The notes below the pieces were generated by a model. The model did not search any database and was not told where the DNA came from. It was given only the letters and a program-made list of their open reading frames with translations. From Streptomyces sp. HSG2 (GTDB taxonomy: Bacteria > Actinomycetota > Actinomycetes > Streptomycetales > Streptomycetaceae), in NCBI RefSeq assembly GCF_016598575.1, contig NZ_CP066801.1:4092001-4156000 (forward strand): a stretch of 64,000 nucleotides of DNA. The letters are read 5' to 3'. The position numbers were made by a program, and so were the translations under genes. Below, one piece after another: positions 40,788-50,477 of this stretch (position 1 is its first letter; each line of letters opens with the position of its first letter).

Positions 40788-43172
40788 TCAGTCGCGCCGC
40801 CCCGGCGCCCGCGGCCGGCGCACCCGCGCGACGGCACGACGCGGCGATCCCCTCAGGCGCTCGCCGACGGCCCACACCGCCCGCACGCTCGACCTTGGAG
40901 CCAGGACGGCCCGCCACCGAGCGGCTCGACCCGCCGCGGCCCGGAAACCGGCGATCACCCGACGCGCGTCGGCCGCCGGATCGGCGACCTGGCCCGGCAC
41001 CGGGGCGTAGAGCGTCCGCTCCACGTCCCGCGCGATCCGGTCGAGCGAGGCCTCGGCGGCCGGGCCAAGAACCCCCAGCCGGGTCATCCGGGCCGCCGCC
41101 GCACGCGGTGTCTCTGACTCGCGCGGCGCGATGCCGAGGTCCCAGGCCGTGTCCGTCAGCTCCCGCCAGGCCGCCAAGGCGCCCGATCCGTCGGCCGCCG
41201 CGCCCCCTCCGCCCACTTGGAGCCTCACGGCTCGGGTCCGCATCCGCCACAGCATCGGAACCAGCGGGACCGCCAGGATCAGAAGGGCTCCCAGCCCCCG
41301 CGTCGCCAGGGTGCCCCAGGGGGGGCCGCCGGCAGCGGAGGGGGGCGCGGCCTCGGGGGAGGAGCTCGCGCAGGAACCGGGCGAGTCCGCAGCGGGCGCA
41401 CAGCTCTCGTCGTCGGAGAGGTCCTCCGGGGGGGAGATGGAGGACCCTCGGGAAGGAAGCGGCGCGTCCGGCGTGGTGGCACCCGGCGCGTTCGCCACCG
41501 TGTAGGGAGGGGCGGAGCCCCGGGTCGGCGTGGGCTCGAAACGGGTCCAGCCGACCCCCTCGAAGTAGAGCTCGGGCCAGGCGTGGGCGTCCCTGAGCCC
41601 CACCGAGATCGTGCCGTCGGGTCGCGGGGTGCCCGGGGCGAAGCCCACCGCCACCCTGGCCGGGATCTCCAGGGAGCGCGCCATCGCTGCCATGGTGAAG
41701 GAGTAGTGGACGCAGAATCCCCGCTTGTCCCGCAGGAACCGACTGATCGCCTCGGGCCCGTCGCCGAGCGCCACCTCGGTGTCGTAGGCGAAGCGGCCGT
41801 CGGCGGCGAAGTACTCCTGGAGCATGACCGCCCGCGCGTACGCCGTGGACGCGCCCGAGGTCACCGCCCGCGCCGTGCGTTCCACCACCGCCGGGACGGA
41901 ATCCGGCAGGCTCGTGTACTCCCGGGCCACCGCCTCGGGCGGCGGCGGCGCCGCGGCGAGCCGCTCCGCCGTGGGCAGCACTTCCAGGGCGTCGACCTCG
42001 TACGTGAGGCCCCGGGTGTTCTGGCCGTGGTCCCCGATCAGCGTCATGCCGGTCGGTTCGTACCGCCAGTCCCCCTCCACGCGTACCCCGATGGGCGGGT
42101 AGGGCATCGGCAGCCAGTCCTGCGCGTACCAGTCCGCCGCCGAGACCGTCGCCGAGACCTCCTCGCGAGGGACGTCCGGACCGAGGCCGGCCGGCGCGGG
42201 GAACGCTCCTGCCGGCACATCGATGATCCGGCGTTCGGCGGGCGTCCAGGTGGCGCCGTCGAAGACATCCAGGGAGACGATGCGCAGGTAGAGGCCGCTC
42301 GGGACCGCCGCGTCGGTCGTCACCGACAGCACCTCGCGGTCCTCGTCGGCGTTCAGACTGTCGCGGAGCGAGACCAGCGGGTTCACGGCGGCGATGGTGC
42401 CTCCCCCGCCGTCGGAGGAGGCACGCGCCCCGGCGGGGTCCAGCAGGCCGCCGTCCATCGCGGGCAGGGTGAGCGGTACCAGCAGCGCGGCGCCCAGCAC
42501 CGCGGCTCCGATCCGCCGCCCGGCGCGCGCCGGTGCTCCGGCCGACCTGCCCGGTGCGGGCGGGGAGCCCCGCGCGGCGCCGAAGAACCGCCCCCACCGC
42601 GCCAGCCGGTCCCGCCCGTCGGCCAGGAGCAGCGACAGGTAGCCGGCGGCCGCGATCAGGAACCAGAACCAGCCCCCGGAGCCGTCGGAGAGCCCGGCCG
42701 CCACCGAGTACACCGCCAGCAGCGGCAGCCCCGCCGAGGCGGCGGCGCGGAACGTCACCGCGAGGGCGTCCACGCACACCCCGATCAGCAGGACGCCGCC
42801 CACCAGCATCAACCGTATGCCGTCGGACTCCAGGGGGGCGGGAACGGCGTACCGGACCATGTCGTCGCCGCCTTGGCGCAGCAGTTCCGCGAAGCGGACG
42901 AGGACCGCCGGGCCCGGAAGCACGCCGGCGACGGCCTGCCCCCGCGCGAAGGCGAGAGTGAGCAGCACCAGTCCGACCGCGGCCTGCGCCGCCGGCACAA
43001 GGGCGCGGGGCACCGACGCCCGACGCGCCCCCATCCCCACCGCGGCCGTGACCGCCAGGAAGAAGGCGGCCTGCAGTATCCAGACGAACGGATCGACCAG
43101 CGGCAACAGCGCGCAGGACGCGGCGAGCGTCGCCGCCCACGCGCGCACGGCGAGCCGTGCCTGTCCGCTCAC
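40788..43172 (-). CDS. TgpA-like transglutaminase membrane protein (DUF3488/DUF4129)
   Basis: 794 residues. Six or more N-terminal helices (DUF3488) lead to a large extracellular part with a transglutaminase-like core: Cys in GFCVHYSFTMAAMARSLEIPARVAVGF, His in DAHAWPELYF and an acidic residue in WTRFEPTP. Another helix (LGALLILAVPLVPMLW) follows, then a cytoplasmic DUF4129-type tail. It is the third gene of the MoxR-DUF58-TgpA operon; GTG 43172 overlaps the DUF58 stop as GTGA. The trio is widespread and proposed to act on envelope proteins, and its position beside the wall genes supports that. Confidence 0.9.
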   Translation of the reverse strand: MSGQARLAVRAWAATLAASCALLPLVDPFVWILQAAFFLAVTAAVGMGARRASVPRALVPAAQAAVGLVLLTLAFARGQAVAGVLPGPAVLVRFAELLRQGGDDMVRYAVPAPLESDGIRLMLVGGVLLIGVCVDALAVTFRAAASAGLPLLAVYSVAAGLSDGSGGWFWFLIAAAGYLSLLLADGRDRLARWGRFFGAARGSPPAPGRSAGAPARAGRRIGAAVLGAALLVPLTLPAMDGGLLDPAGARASSDGGGGTIAAVNPLVSLRDSLNADEDREVLSVTTDAAVPSGLYLRIVSLDVFDGATWTPAERRIIDVPAGAFPAPAGLGPDVPREEVSATVSAADWYAQDWLPMPYPPIGVRVEGDWRYEPTGMTLIGDHGQNTRGLTYEVDALEVLPTAERLAAAPPPPEAVAREYTSLPDSVPAVVERTARAVTSGASTAYARAVMLQEYFAADGRFAYDTEVALGDGPEAISRFLRDKRGFCVHYSFTMAAMARSLEIPARVAVGFAPGTPRPDGTISVGLRDAHAWPELYFEGVGWTRFEPTPTRGSAPPYTVANAPGATTPDAPLPSRGSSISPPEDLSDDESCAPAADSPGSCASSSPEAAPPSAAGGPPWGTLATRGLGALLILAVPLVPMLWRMRTRAVRLQVGGGGAAADGSGALAAWRELTDTAWDLGIAPRESETPRAAAARMTRLGVLGPAAEASLDRIARDVERTLYAPVPGQVADPAADARRVIAGFRAAAGRAARWRAVLAPRSSVRAVWAVGERLRGSPRRAVARVRRPRAPGRRD

Positions 43173-44539
43173 CACGCTCCGGCCCCGCCACCCGCCGTGA
43201 CACCGCCGCGGCGCTCCCGGTCCGCCTGCCGCCACGCGGCTTCCAGGGAGGAGCCCCGCGCGACCCTCACCACGGTCCACCCCGCCTCCCGCAGTGTCCG
43301 CTCGCGCGCGTCGCGTTCCGCTTCCGGTCGAGTGGGCCCCTCCGTCCCCGCCGTCGCCCACTCCTCGCGTTCGAGGAGGAGGCAGAGCGCCTCGCCCCCG
43401 TGCCGTCGCATGGCGGCGACCACCAACGTCTGTTCCTCGTCGAGATCGCCGAGAAACGCCACCAGCAACCCCGCGGATCCGTCCCTGAGCACGTCGTACG
43501 CGGGAGAAAGGTCCCTCTCGCGGGACCGTTCCACGACGGCCAGGGCGTCCATGAGAGCCCCGGCGCTCTCCGCCGACTCCTGCCCGATACCGCCGAAGCC
43601 CTCGCCGCCCTCCGCTCCGGGCGTCGTCCGGCCGGTGTCCGTGACCAGGCGGACCGAGAAACCCCGCTCCAGCATGTGCGCCACCACCGATGCCGCCCCC
43701 GAGACCGCCCATTCGAAGGCGGAGGACGGGCCCGACCCGGAGTGGGCCGCGGCGCGGGTGTCGAGCAGCACGGTGCAGCGGGCGCGCCGGGGCTGCTCCT
43801 CGCGGCGGACCATCAACTCGCCGTGACGGGCGGTGGAGCGCCAGTGCACCCTGCGCAGATCGTCTCCGTGGCGGTAGCCGCGTGGGATGACGTCGTCCTC
43901 CCCGGTGAGCGCCGGCGCGCCCCGCCGTCCGTCTCCGTACCCCCGTGCCTCCCCGCCGAAGCGGACCGGGGGCAAGGGTTCGACGCGCGGGACCACCAGC
44001 AGCTCGTCGGGTGGGGAGAAGGCACGGGTCAGCTCGCACATCCCGAAGGGGTCGGTCAGACGGAGACGGAGGGGCCCGAGCGGGTACCTGCCCCGCAGGT
44101 CGGATCGGACCCGGTAGGACACCTCGCGCCGGCCGCCCGCCTCCACCCGGTCGAGGACGAAGCGAGGTCGGGGCCCGAGGACGTACGGCACGCGGTCCTC
44201 CAGCATCAGCAGGCCGGTGGGAAGCCGGGAGACGTTCTCGACGTCGAGATGGACGCGGGCCTCGCCGCCGACCGGGACGCGGCGCGGGGTCAGCCGTCGG
44301 CCGCTCGCGACGCGGTGGCGGGTGCGGTGGAGGACGGCGGCGCACACCGGCGGGAGCAGGGCCAGCAACAGCCCCACCCGCAACAGGGCGTTCTGTCCCA
44401 GGAGGTAGGAGCAGGCGCCGGCGGCCACACCGGCCGCCAGGAAGGAGCGCCCACGGGTGGTCAGACCGGCGAGGACCGACCGGATGCCGTCCAGGCTCGG
44501 GCGAGGGGGCCGGGAGCGAGGCGGCCCGACGCCGTTCAG
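43169..44539 (-). CDS. DUF58 domain protein (MoxR partner), likely CTG start
   Basis: 456 residues if started at CTG 44539. Two N-terminal hydrophobic segments (FLAAGVAAGACSYLLG and LLRVGLLLALLPPVCAAVL) precede a beta-rich part and the DUF58 motif GDDLRRVHWRSTARHGELMVRREE, then a vWA-like domain (TVLLDTR). No ATG, GTG or TTG exists in frame between the MoxR stop and GTG 44428, but that GTG falls inside the conserved TTRGRSFLAAG region. CTG 44539 overlaps the MoxR stop (CTGA) and has GGAGG 5 nt upstream, making it the best start. Confidence 0.88.
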   Translation of the reverse strand: MNGVGPPRSRPPRPSLDGIRSVLAGLTTRGRSFLAAGVAAGACSYLLGQNALLRVGLLLALLPPVCAAVLHRTRHRVASGRRLTPRRVPVGGEARVHLDVENVSRLPTGLLMLEDRVPYVLGPRPRFVLDRVEAGGRREVSYRVRSDLRGRYPLGPLRLRLTDPFGMCELTRAFSPPDELLVVPRVEPLPPVRFGGEARGYGDGRRGAPALTGEDDVIPRGYRHGDDLRRVHWRSTARHGELMVRREEQPRRARCTVLLDTRAAAHSGSGPSSAFEWAVSGAASVVAHMLERGFSVRLVTDTGRTTPGAEGGEGFGGIGQESAESAGALMDALAVVERSRERDLSPAYDVLRDGSAGLLVAFLGDLDEEQTLVVAAMRRHGGEALCLLLEREEWATAGTEGPTRPEAERDARERTLREAGWTVVRVARGSSLEAAWRQADRERRGGVTAGGGAGAW

Positions 44540-45603
44540 CGGGGCCTCCGGGGTCGGGATTCGGGGCCGTCCTCGCGCGCACGGCGGCCGGTCGTGTGCT
44601 CCGCGGTCGCGGGGATCGGAGTGCGCAGGACGATCTCCCGGACGACCTCCTCCGAGGTACGGCGTTCGAGCAGGGCCTGGGCCGTGGGCAGCAGACGATG
44701 GGCCAGGACGGCCACCGCGAGGGTCTGGACGTCGTCCGGGGTGACGTACTCCCGGCCGTCCAGGAAGGCCGTGGCCTTCGCCGCGCGCAGCAGGTGCAGC
44801 GTGGCGCGCGGCGAGGCGCCGAGTCCGAGGTCGGGGTGCGCGCGGGTGGCGGAGACCAGTTCGACCGTGTAGCGCCGGAGGGACTCGGCCACGTGCACCC
44901 CGCGCACGGTGTCGATCAGCTTGACGATGTCCTCCGCGTGGGCGACCGGCCGCAGGTCGTCCAGGGGGCTCGCGCCACCGTGCGTGTCGAGCATGCGCAA
45001 CTCGGCTTCCGGGGAGGGGTATCCCATCGAGACGCGCGCCATGAAGCGGTCCCGCTGCGCCTCCGGGAGCGGGTAGGTGCCCTCCATCTCGACGGGGTTC
45101 TGGGTCGCGACGACGAGGAAGGGGCTGGGCAGTCGGTGGGTCCGCCCGTCGATCGTGACCTGGCGTTCCTCCATCGACTCCAGCAGTGCGGACTGGGTCT
45201 TGGGGGAGGCTCGGTTGATCTCGTCGCCGATCACCACCTGGGCGAAGATCGCGCCGGGTTTGAACTCGAACTCCTGGCGACGCCGATCCCAGATGGAGAC
45301 CCCGGTGATGTCGGAGGGCAACAGGTCGGGTGTGAACTGCACCCGACGCACGGAGCAGTCGACCGACCGGGCCAGGGCCTTGGCCAGCATCGTCTTGCCC
45401 ACGCCGGGGACGTCCTCGATCAGGAGGTGTCCCTCGGCGAGCAGGACGGTCAGGGCGAGTCGCACGACCTCGGGTTTGCCCTCGATCACCCCCTCCACGG
45501 AGCGGCGCACCCGCTCGATCACCGGGGCCGGGTCGGCTCCCGTGCCCGCGTGGTCCCGCGTGGGCACGTCCTCACGGCTCGCCCGATCGTCATAGGTCGT
45601 CAC
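44536..45603 (-). CDS. MoxR-type AAA+ ATPase
   Basis: 355 residues. Walker A is EDVPGVGKTMLAKALA, Walker B VVIGDEINRASPKTQSALLESMEE, sensor 1 VVATQNP, and the region ending LPEAQRDRFMARVSMGYP is typical of MoxR. These act as chaperones that remodel or insert cofactors into partner proteins, commonly DUF58/vWA proteins encoded next door. GTG 45603 has GAGGAGG upstream; a longer frame is Arg/Gly-rich. It is the first gene of the three-gene operon, with about 270 bp between it and carbonic anhydrase. Confidence 0.93.
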   Translation of the reverse strand: MTTYDDRASREDVPTRDHAGTGADPAPVIERVRRSVEGVIEGKPEVVRLALTVLLAEGHLLIEDVPGVGKTMLAKALARSVDCSVRRVQFTPDLLPSDITGVSIWDRRRQEFEFKPGAIFAQVVIGDEINRASPKTQSALLESMEERQVTIDGRTHRLPSPFLVVATQNPVEMEGTYPLPEAQRDRFMARVSMGYPSPEAELRMLDTHGGASPLDDLRPVAHAEDIVKLIDTVRGVHVAESLRRYTVELVSATRAHPDLGLGASPRATLHLLRAAKATAFLDGREYVTPDDVQTLAVAVLAHRLLPTAQALLERRTSEEVVREIVLRTPIPATAEHTTGRRAREDGPESRPRRPR

Positions 45604-45870
45604 CCGGCCCTCCTCGGCCCGTCCCTCGCGCCCCTCCGGGCCGCGAGGGGTCACCCCCGGATCTGCGGACCGCGCCGAACGGCGGGCGGCCCTCCCCGGA
45701 ACACGTCCCCGGAACACGGACGTCCGCGTCGCCAACGGTCCGCGCGGCGTCCACGGGCATTCTTGCCGCCGTTATCGATTCGTGTCACTCGACTGTGGAC
45801 AACCGCGCGGGTTCCGTCTGGCTTGCGTCGTATGTCGCCTCTCGGGGGTCGAGCCCACGCGCGTCGCGGT

Positions 45871-46419
45871 TCAGACGGTCTCCACCTCGCGCAACAGACC
45901 CGTCTTCACGTCGAAGACGAAGCCGCGCACGTCGTCGGTGTGGAGAAGGAAGGGCGAGGTGCGCACGCGCCGCACGGACTGTCGGACGTCCTGGTCCACG
46001 TCCCGGAAGGACTCCACGGCCCAGGCGGGACGCTGGCCGACCTCCATCTCCAGGTCGTGGCGGAACTCCTCGGTGAGGGACTCCAGGCCGCAGCCGGTGT
46101 GGTGGATCAGGACCACCGCCCGGGTCCCCAGGGCTCGCTGGCTGATGGTCAGGGAGCGGATGACGTCGTCGGTGACGACGCCGCCCGCGTTGCGGATCGT
46201 GTGACAGTCTCCGAGGTTCAGGCCGAGCGCGGCGTGCAGGTCGAGGCGCGCGTCCATGCACGCGACCACGGCGACCCGGCGCACGGGGCGCGCGTCCATC
46301 CCCGGGTCGGTGAACTCCGCGGAGTAGCGCTCGTTGGCCGCGACGAGGCGATCGGTGACGGAACCGTCGTCGGTCGGGGTGGCGTCCCGGTCGGCGGGGG
46401 CCGATGCAGAAGTCGTCAT
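45871..46419 (-). CDS. Beta-class carbonic anhydrase
   Basis: 182 residues. Zinc ligands are Cys54 (CMDAR, with Asp56 and Arg58), His107 and Cys110 (HHTGC); IRNAGG is the conserved turn. It interconverts CO2 and bicarbonate in the cytoplasm, feeding carboxylases. ATG 46419 precedes an unstructured acidic start. It is divergent from rsmH and upstream of the MoxR operon on the same strand, probably on a separate transcript given the gap. Confidence 0.92.
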   Translation of the reverse strand: MTTSASAPADRDATPTDDGSVTDRLVAANERYSAEFTDPGMDARPVRRVAVVACMDARLDLHAALGLNLGDCHTIRNAGGVVTDDVIRSLTISQRALGTRAVVLIHHTGCGLESLTEEFRHDLEMEVGQRPAWAVESFRDVDQDVRQSVRRVRTSPFLLHTDDVRGFVFDVKTGLLREVETV

Positions 46420-46860
46420 GCGGACGACGTTACTGTCCGGCGGCGACCGAACCGGGTGACGGAACGTGAGAAGTACGGACGAAAAGACCTCGGCCTCGGG
46501 TGTCCCGGGGTGGTGTGAGGTAGTCCACAAGGGTGGTGGTCGGGTGACCGTTCGGGTGACCTTCGCCGCTCGGTGCGTCGATCCCGCCGGGGCGCGACGC
46601 GCAGGCCGGTTGATTGACCGCGGCACGGGGTGGACTAGAGTGACGCGAGGCGGGAGGCACGGGTCTGCCCGCCGGACTGAACGACATCCGGAGGCCGGGG
46701 TCCGCGCCCGGGCCTCCCCACGTGCGCGGCGCGCACGTACGGCTCGGCCTCCTCCCGCTCCCGGTCGGCTGACGCTTCGGGCGCCGGCGGACCTCCCCTT
46801 CACGAGCGGGCGGGGACCCGGCGGTGCGTCACTCCGCGTCACTCCTGAGAGGCCGTCCCG
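46420..46860. other. Divergent promoter region between carbonic anhydrase and the dcw cluster
   Basis: 440 bp without a gene on either strand. It contains a good rsmH-directed promoter at 46614-46641 followed by about 220 nt of leader. No mraZ gene or recognisable MraZ-binding repeats are present, unlike in many bacteria where mraZ heads this cluster. Confidence 0.6.
46614..46641 (+). promoter_or_regulatory. Likely dcw cluster promoter
   Basis: TTGACC (46614-46619), a 16-bp spacer and TAGAGT (46636-46641): a good match to the vegetative sigma HrdB consensus, driving rsmH and the downstream cluster. Confidence 0.65.
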
Positions 46861-47817
46861 TTGATCCAGAGTCGACACGTTCCGGTGATGCTCCAGCGGT
46901 GCCTTGACTTGTTGGCGCCCGCGCTCACCCGACCCGGAGCCGTGGTCGTCGACTGCACCCTGGGCTTGGGCGGTCACGGCGAAGCCCTGCTCGCCCGCTT
47001 CCCCGAGGCCCGACTCGTCGCGCTCGACCGGGACCGGGAGGCCCTGCGTCTCTCTGCGGAGCGGCTCGCCCCGTACGGAGGCCGGGCGACCCTCGTGCAC
47101 GCCGTGTACGACGAACTGCCCGAGGTTCTCGACCGGCTCGGCGTCCCCCGGGTCCAAGGCGTCCTCTTCGACCTCGGGGTCTCCTCGATGCAGCTCGACG
47201 AGGCGGGACGCGGCTTCGCCTACTCCCAGGACGCGCCGCTCGACATGCGCATGGACCAGACCACCGGCATCAGCGCGGCGGAGGTCCTCAACACCTATCC
47301 GCCGGGGGACCTGGTCCGCCTCCTGAGGGTGTACGGCGAGGAGAAGCAGGCCAAGCGGATCGTCGCCGCCGTCGTCCGGGAGCGCGAGCGGGAGCCGTTC
47401 ACCACCAGCGCTCGACTCGTGCAACTGATCCGCGACGCGCTGCCGCAGGCCGCCAAGCGCACCGGCGGCAACCCGGCCAAGCGCACCTTCCAGGCTCTCC
47501 GTATCGAGGTCAACGGGGAGCTGGCGGTGTTGGAGCGGGCCGTCCCCGCCGCCGTGAAGAGGCTGGCCGTCGGCGGACGCATCGCCGTGCTGTCGTACCA
47601 CTCGCTGGAGGACCGCCTGGTGAAGCAGGTGTTCGCCGCGGGCTCCGCCGACACCGCGCCCCCCGGTATCCCGGTGGTGCCCGAGAGGTACGCCCCCCGA
47701 CTCAAGCTCCTCACCCGCGGTGCCGAACTTCCCACCGAGGAGGAGATCGTCGAGAATCGGCGGGCGGCGCCGGCGCGGCTGCGTGGCGCGGAGCGTGTCA
47801 GGGAGGACGTCGAGTGA
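46861..47817 (+). CDS. rsmH: 16S rRNA (cytosine-1402-N4)-methyltransferase RsmH
   Basis: 318 residues of the MraW/RsmH family, which methylates C1402 in the 16S rRNA P site. SAM site: VVVDCTLGLGGHGEALLARFPEARLVALDRD; then LFDLGVSSMQLDEAGRGFAYSQDAPLDMRMDQ, GNPAKRTFQALRIEVNGEL and AVLSYHSLEDRLVKQVF. TTG 46861 begins the family's HVPVML region after a short IQSR, with GAGAGG 7 nt upstream. First gene of the dcw run. Confidence 0.96.
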   Translation: MIQSRHVPVMLQRCLDLLAPALTRPGAVVVDCTLGLGGHGEALLARFPEARLVALDRDREALRLSAERLAPYGGRATLVHAVYDELPEVLDRLGVPRVQGVLFDLGVSSMQLDEAGRGFAYSQDAPLDMRMDQTTGISAAEVLNTYPPGDLVRLLRVYGEEKQAKRIVAAVVREREREPFTTSARLVQLIRDALPQAAKRTGGNPAKRTFQALRIEVNGELAVLERAVPAAVKRLAVGGRIAVLSYHSLEDRLVKQVFAAGSADTAPPGIPVVPERYAPRLKLLTRGAELPTEEEIVENRRAAPARLRGAERVREDVE

Positions 47818-47886
47818 GCCGGCCCAGGCGGAGGCGCGATCCCGCGGAAGGCCCGGGAGCCCCGGCTCCGCTGCGGGGGAGCGCGG

Positions 47887-48474
47887 GTGGCTAGGAACAC
47901 CGGGGGCGGCGGGGCCGCGAGGCTCCGGCCGCCGGGCGGCGCGCGCGCCGCCCGGACACCGTTCATACTGCTCGTCGTCGTGCTGCTCGGCGGCGGTCTG
48001 ATCGGCCTGCTCCTGCTGAACTCCGCGCTCAGCGCCGGTTCGTTCCGACTGGACGAACTGAAGCGGGAGACCCGGAGTCTCAGCGACGAGGAACAGGCCC
48101 TCCAGCGGGACGTGGACGCCCACTCCGCCCCCGAGGCCCTGGAGCGTCGCGCGCGTGAACTGGGCATGGTGCCCGGCACCGACCCGGCCTTCCTGGAACC
48201 CGACGGCACCGTGCGGGGGGTGCCTGTCCCCGCTCCGGACGTCGCCCCCCCGCTGGTCTTCGCCCCTGAGGCCCTGACCGGACCGTCGGGGGTCGATCCG
48301 GAGGGTGTCGGGCTTCCCGAGGCCCTCGTGGTGGCCCCCGCGTCGGGCACGGGAAGCGGGGAAGAGGACACCGAGAGTCCGAAGCCGCGCGGATCCCCCG
48401 GTGCCCGGTCCCCGGACGCCACCGCGTCGCCACCGACCGACGCACCCGCGTCCCCGCCGACCCAGGGAAGGTGA
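47887..48474 (+). CDS. ftsL: Cell division protein FtsL-like
   Basis: 195 residues. A short basic cytoplasmic start, one membrane helix (PFILLVVVLLGGGLIGLLLLNSALS), a leucine-zipper-like coiled coil (LDELKRETRSLSDEEQALQRDVDAHSAPEALERRARELG) and a long Pro/Gly/Ser/Glu-rich tail unusual for FtsL outside Actinobacteria. With FtsQ and DivIC it scaffolds septal synthesis by FtsI and FtsW. GTG 47887 has GGGGAG upstream. Its position between rsmH and ftsI is diagnostic despite weak sequence conservation. Confidence 0.88.
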   Translation: MARNTGGGGAARLRPPGGARAARTPFILLVVVLLGGGLIGLLLLNSALSAGSFRLDELKRETRSLSDEEQALQRDVDAHSAPEALERRARELGMVPGTDPAFLEPDGTVRGVPVPAPDVAPPLVFAPEALTGPSGVDPEGVGLPEALVVAPASGTGSGEEDTESPKPRGSPGARSPDATASPPTDAPASPPTQGR

Positions 48475-48479
48475 CGGAA

Positions 48480-50441
48480 GTGGTCGACCCCCGTGACGGG
48501 AGGCGGCCGGGACGCCGCGTCCCCGCCCCCGCCCGCGCCGGCTCCCGCGGGTCGACGGGCGCCGCCGCCCGGCCGTCGCCCCGGCGCGGAGGCAAGGCAC
48601 CCGCGGGCAGGACCCGAGCGTTGCGGTTGGGCAGCCCTCGACCGAGGCTGCGCCTGATCGGCATCGCCCTGGCCCTCGTGTTGATCGCGTTCGTGGTCCG
48701 CCTCTTCCAGGTCCAGGCGGTCCAGGCGGGCACCTACGCGGCCAGGGCCGAGCAGAACCGGTACGTGGTGCACACCCTCCCCGCCGAACGCGGCGGCATC
48801 ACCGACCGCAACGGGGTCGCGCTGGCCACCACCGTGGACGCCTACGACATCACGGCCGACCCCACCATGTTCACCGAGGAGCGGGTCGGCGTCGACGACG
48901 GACCCGAGCGGGCCGCCGAACTCCTCGCGCCCGTCCTGGACGAGGACCGTGAGGAACTGGCCGCTCTGCTCCGCCCCGAGAACGAGGAACTGCGCTACGT
49001 GCGGCTCGCCCGGGGGCGCACCCCGCAGGTGTGGAACCGGGTCAAGGAGCTGAAGGCCTCGCTCGCGGCCGACGTCCGAGCCGGCCGGGCCGAGGCCGAC
49101 GTGCTGGCCGGGGTCTTCGCGGACCCCGCCAGCAAGCGGGTGTACCCGGGCGGCACCCTCGCCGCCGGTGTCCTCGGATGGGTGAACGCGGAAGGCGTGG
49201 GCGGAGGCGGCCTGGAACGCACCCTGGAGGAGACACTCGCAGGCGAGGACGGCAGAATCCGCTACGCCCAGTCCGGTGGCCTGCGGGTCCCCACCGCCGA
49301 TTCCACCGAGACCCCGGCCGTGCCCGGCCGGGAGGTCGAGCTGACCCTGGACCGCGACATCCAGTGGGCGGCCCAGCACGCGATCGCCGAGCAGGTGGAG
49401 AAGTCGAAGGCCGACGGCGGGTACGTCATCGTCCAGGACACCCGCACCGGCGAGATCCTCGCCATGGCCAACTCCCCCGGCTTCGACCCCGGCGACCTCG
49501 CGCACGCGGATCCGGACGCGTTGGGCAATCCCGCCCTGCAGGACGCCTTCGAACCCGGCTCCACCGCCAAGGTGCTGTCGATGGCGGCCGTGCTGGAGGA
49601 GGAGGCGGCCACGCCGATGACCCACGTGACCGTCCCCAACCGGCTGCACCGGGGCGACCGACTCTTCCAGGACGACGTCGACCACCCCACGTGGTACCTG
49701 ACGCTCAACGGCGTACTCGCGAAGTCCAGCAACATCGGGACGATCCTGGCCACCGGCGAACTCGGCGAGACGCAACGGGAGGCCAACCGGGTCCTCTACT
49801 CCTACCTCCGCGAGTTCGGGCTCGGGAGCCCCACGGGGCTCGACTTCCCGGGCGAGACACAGGGAATCCTCGCGCCGCCCGACGAGTGGTCCACCTCGCA
49901 GCAGTACACGATCCCCTTCGGGCAGGGCGTCTCCATCAACGCCATGCAGGCGGCCTCCGTCTACTCCACCATCGCCAACGGGGGCGTCAGGATCGAACCG
50001 ACGCTGGTGCGCGGCACCAAGGGCCCGGACGGGCGGTTCGAGCCCGCGCCCGAACCGAAGAAGACCCGTGTGATCAGCGAGAAGACGGCGGGGGTGCTCG
50101 CCAGGATGCTGGAGTCCGTCGTCGACGACGAGGAGGGTACCGGCACCACGGCCCGCATCCCCGGCTACCGGGTCGCCGGCAAGACCGGCACCGCCAACCG
50201 CGTCGATCCCGAGACCGGGACGTACAACGGCTACACCTCCTCCTTCGCGGGGTTCGCTCCCGCGGACAAGCCTCGCGTCACGGTCTACTGCGCCATCCAG
50301 AACGCCACACGGGGCAGCTACTTCGGAGGCAAGATCTGCGGGCCCATCCACCAACAGGTCATGGCCTTCGCCCTCAAGACCCTCAAGGTCCCGCCCACCG
50401 GGGCGGACCCCGCCGACATCCCCGTGACCTTCACGCCATGA
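48480..50441 (+). CDS. ftsI: Septal penicillin-binding protein FtsI (PBP3)
   Basis: 653 residues. Basic, Pro-rich cytoplasmic start, one membrane helix (LIGIALALVLIAFVVRLFQV), a PBP dimerisation domain (ERGGITDRNGVALA) and a transpeptidase domain with Ser-x-x-Lys in FEPGSTAKVLS, SxN in KSSNIG and KTGT in AGKTGTAN. It crosslinks septal peptidoglycan. GTG 48480 is preferred because GGAAGG ends 8 nt upstream; GTG 48471, which overlaps the ftsL stop as GTGA, is the alternative and would sit on the ribosome site. Confidence 0.95.
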   Translation: MVDPRDGRRPGRRVPAPARAGSRGSTGAAARPSPRRGGKAPAGRTRALRLGSPRPRLRLIGIALALVLIAFVVRLFQVQAVQAGTYAARAEQNRYVVHTLPAERGGITDRNGVALATTVDAYDITADPTMFTEERVGVDDGPERAAELLAPVLDEDREELAALLRPENEELRYVRLARGRTPQVWNRVKELKASLAADVRAGRAEADVLAGVFADPASKRVYPGGTLAAGVLGWVNAEGVGGGGLERTLEETLAGEDGRIRYAQSGGLRVPTADSTETPAVPGREVELTLDRDIQWAAQHAIAEQVEKSKADGGYVIVQDTRTGEILAMANSPGFDPGDLAHADPDALGNPALQDAFEPGSTAKVLSMAAVLEEEAATPMTHVTVPNRLHRGDRLFQDDVDHPTWYLTLNGVLAKSSNIGTILATGELGETQREANRVLYSYLREFGLGSPTGLDFPGETQGILAPPDEWSTSQQYTIPFGQGVSINAMQAASVYSTIANGGVRIEPTLVRGTKGPDGRFEPAPEPKKTRVISEKTAGVLARMLESVVDDEEGTGTTARIPGYRVAGKTGTANRVDPETGTYNGYTSSFAGFAPADKPRVTVYCAIQNATRGSYFGGKICGPIHQQVMAFALKTLKVPPTGADPADIPVTFTP

Positions 50442-50477
50442 ACAGCACCGATCCGCACCGAGCCCCAGGAACCACCC

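Noticed and set aside
40024..43203. Very long open frame (over 1,000 codons) overlapping the transglutaminase gene on the same strand in another frame
   Set aside because: Its product is Arg/Gly/Pro-rich without any family pattern, while the overlapping frame encodes a recognisable TgpA-type protein. This is a high-GC artefact.
47295..50354. Long minus-strand open frame opposite rsmH, ftsL and ftsI
   Set aside because: It mirrors conserved coding frames; composition is typical of antisense shadows in high-GC DNA and there is no ribosome site.
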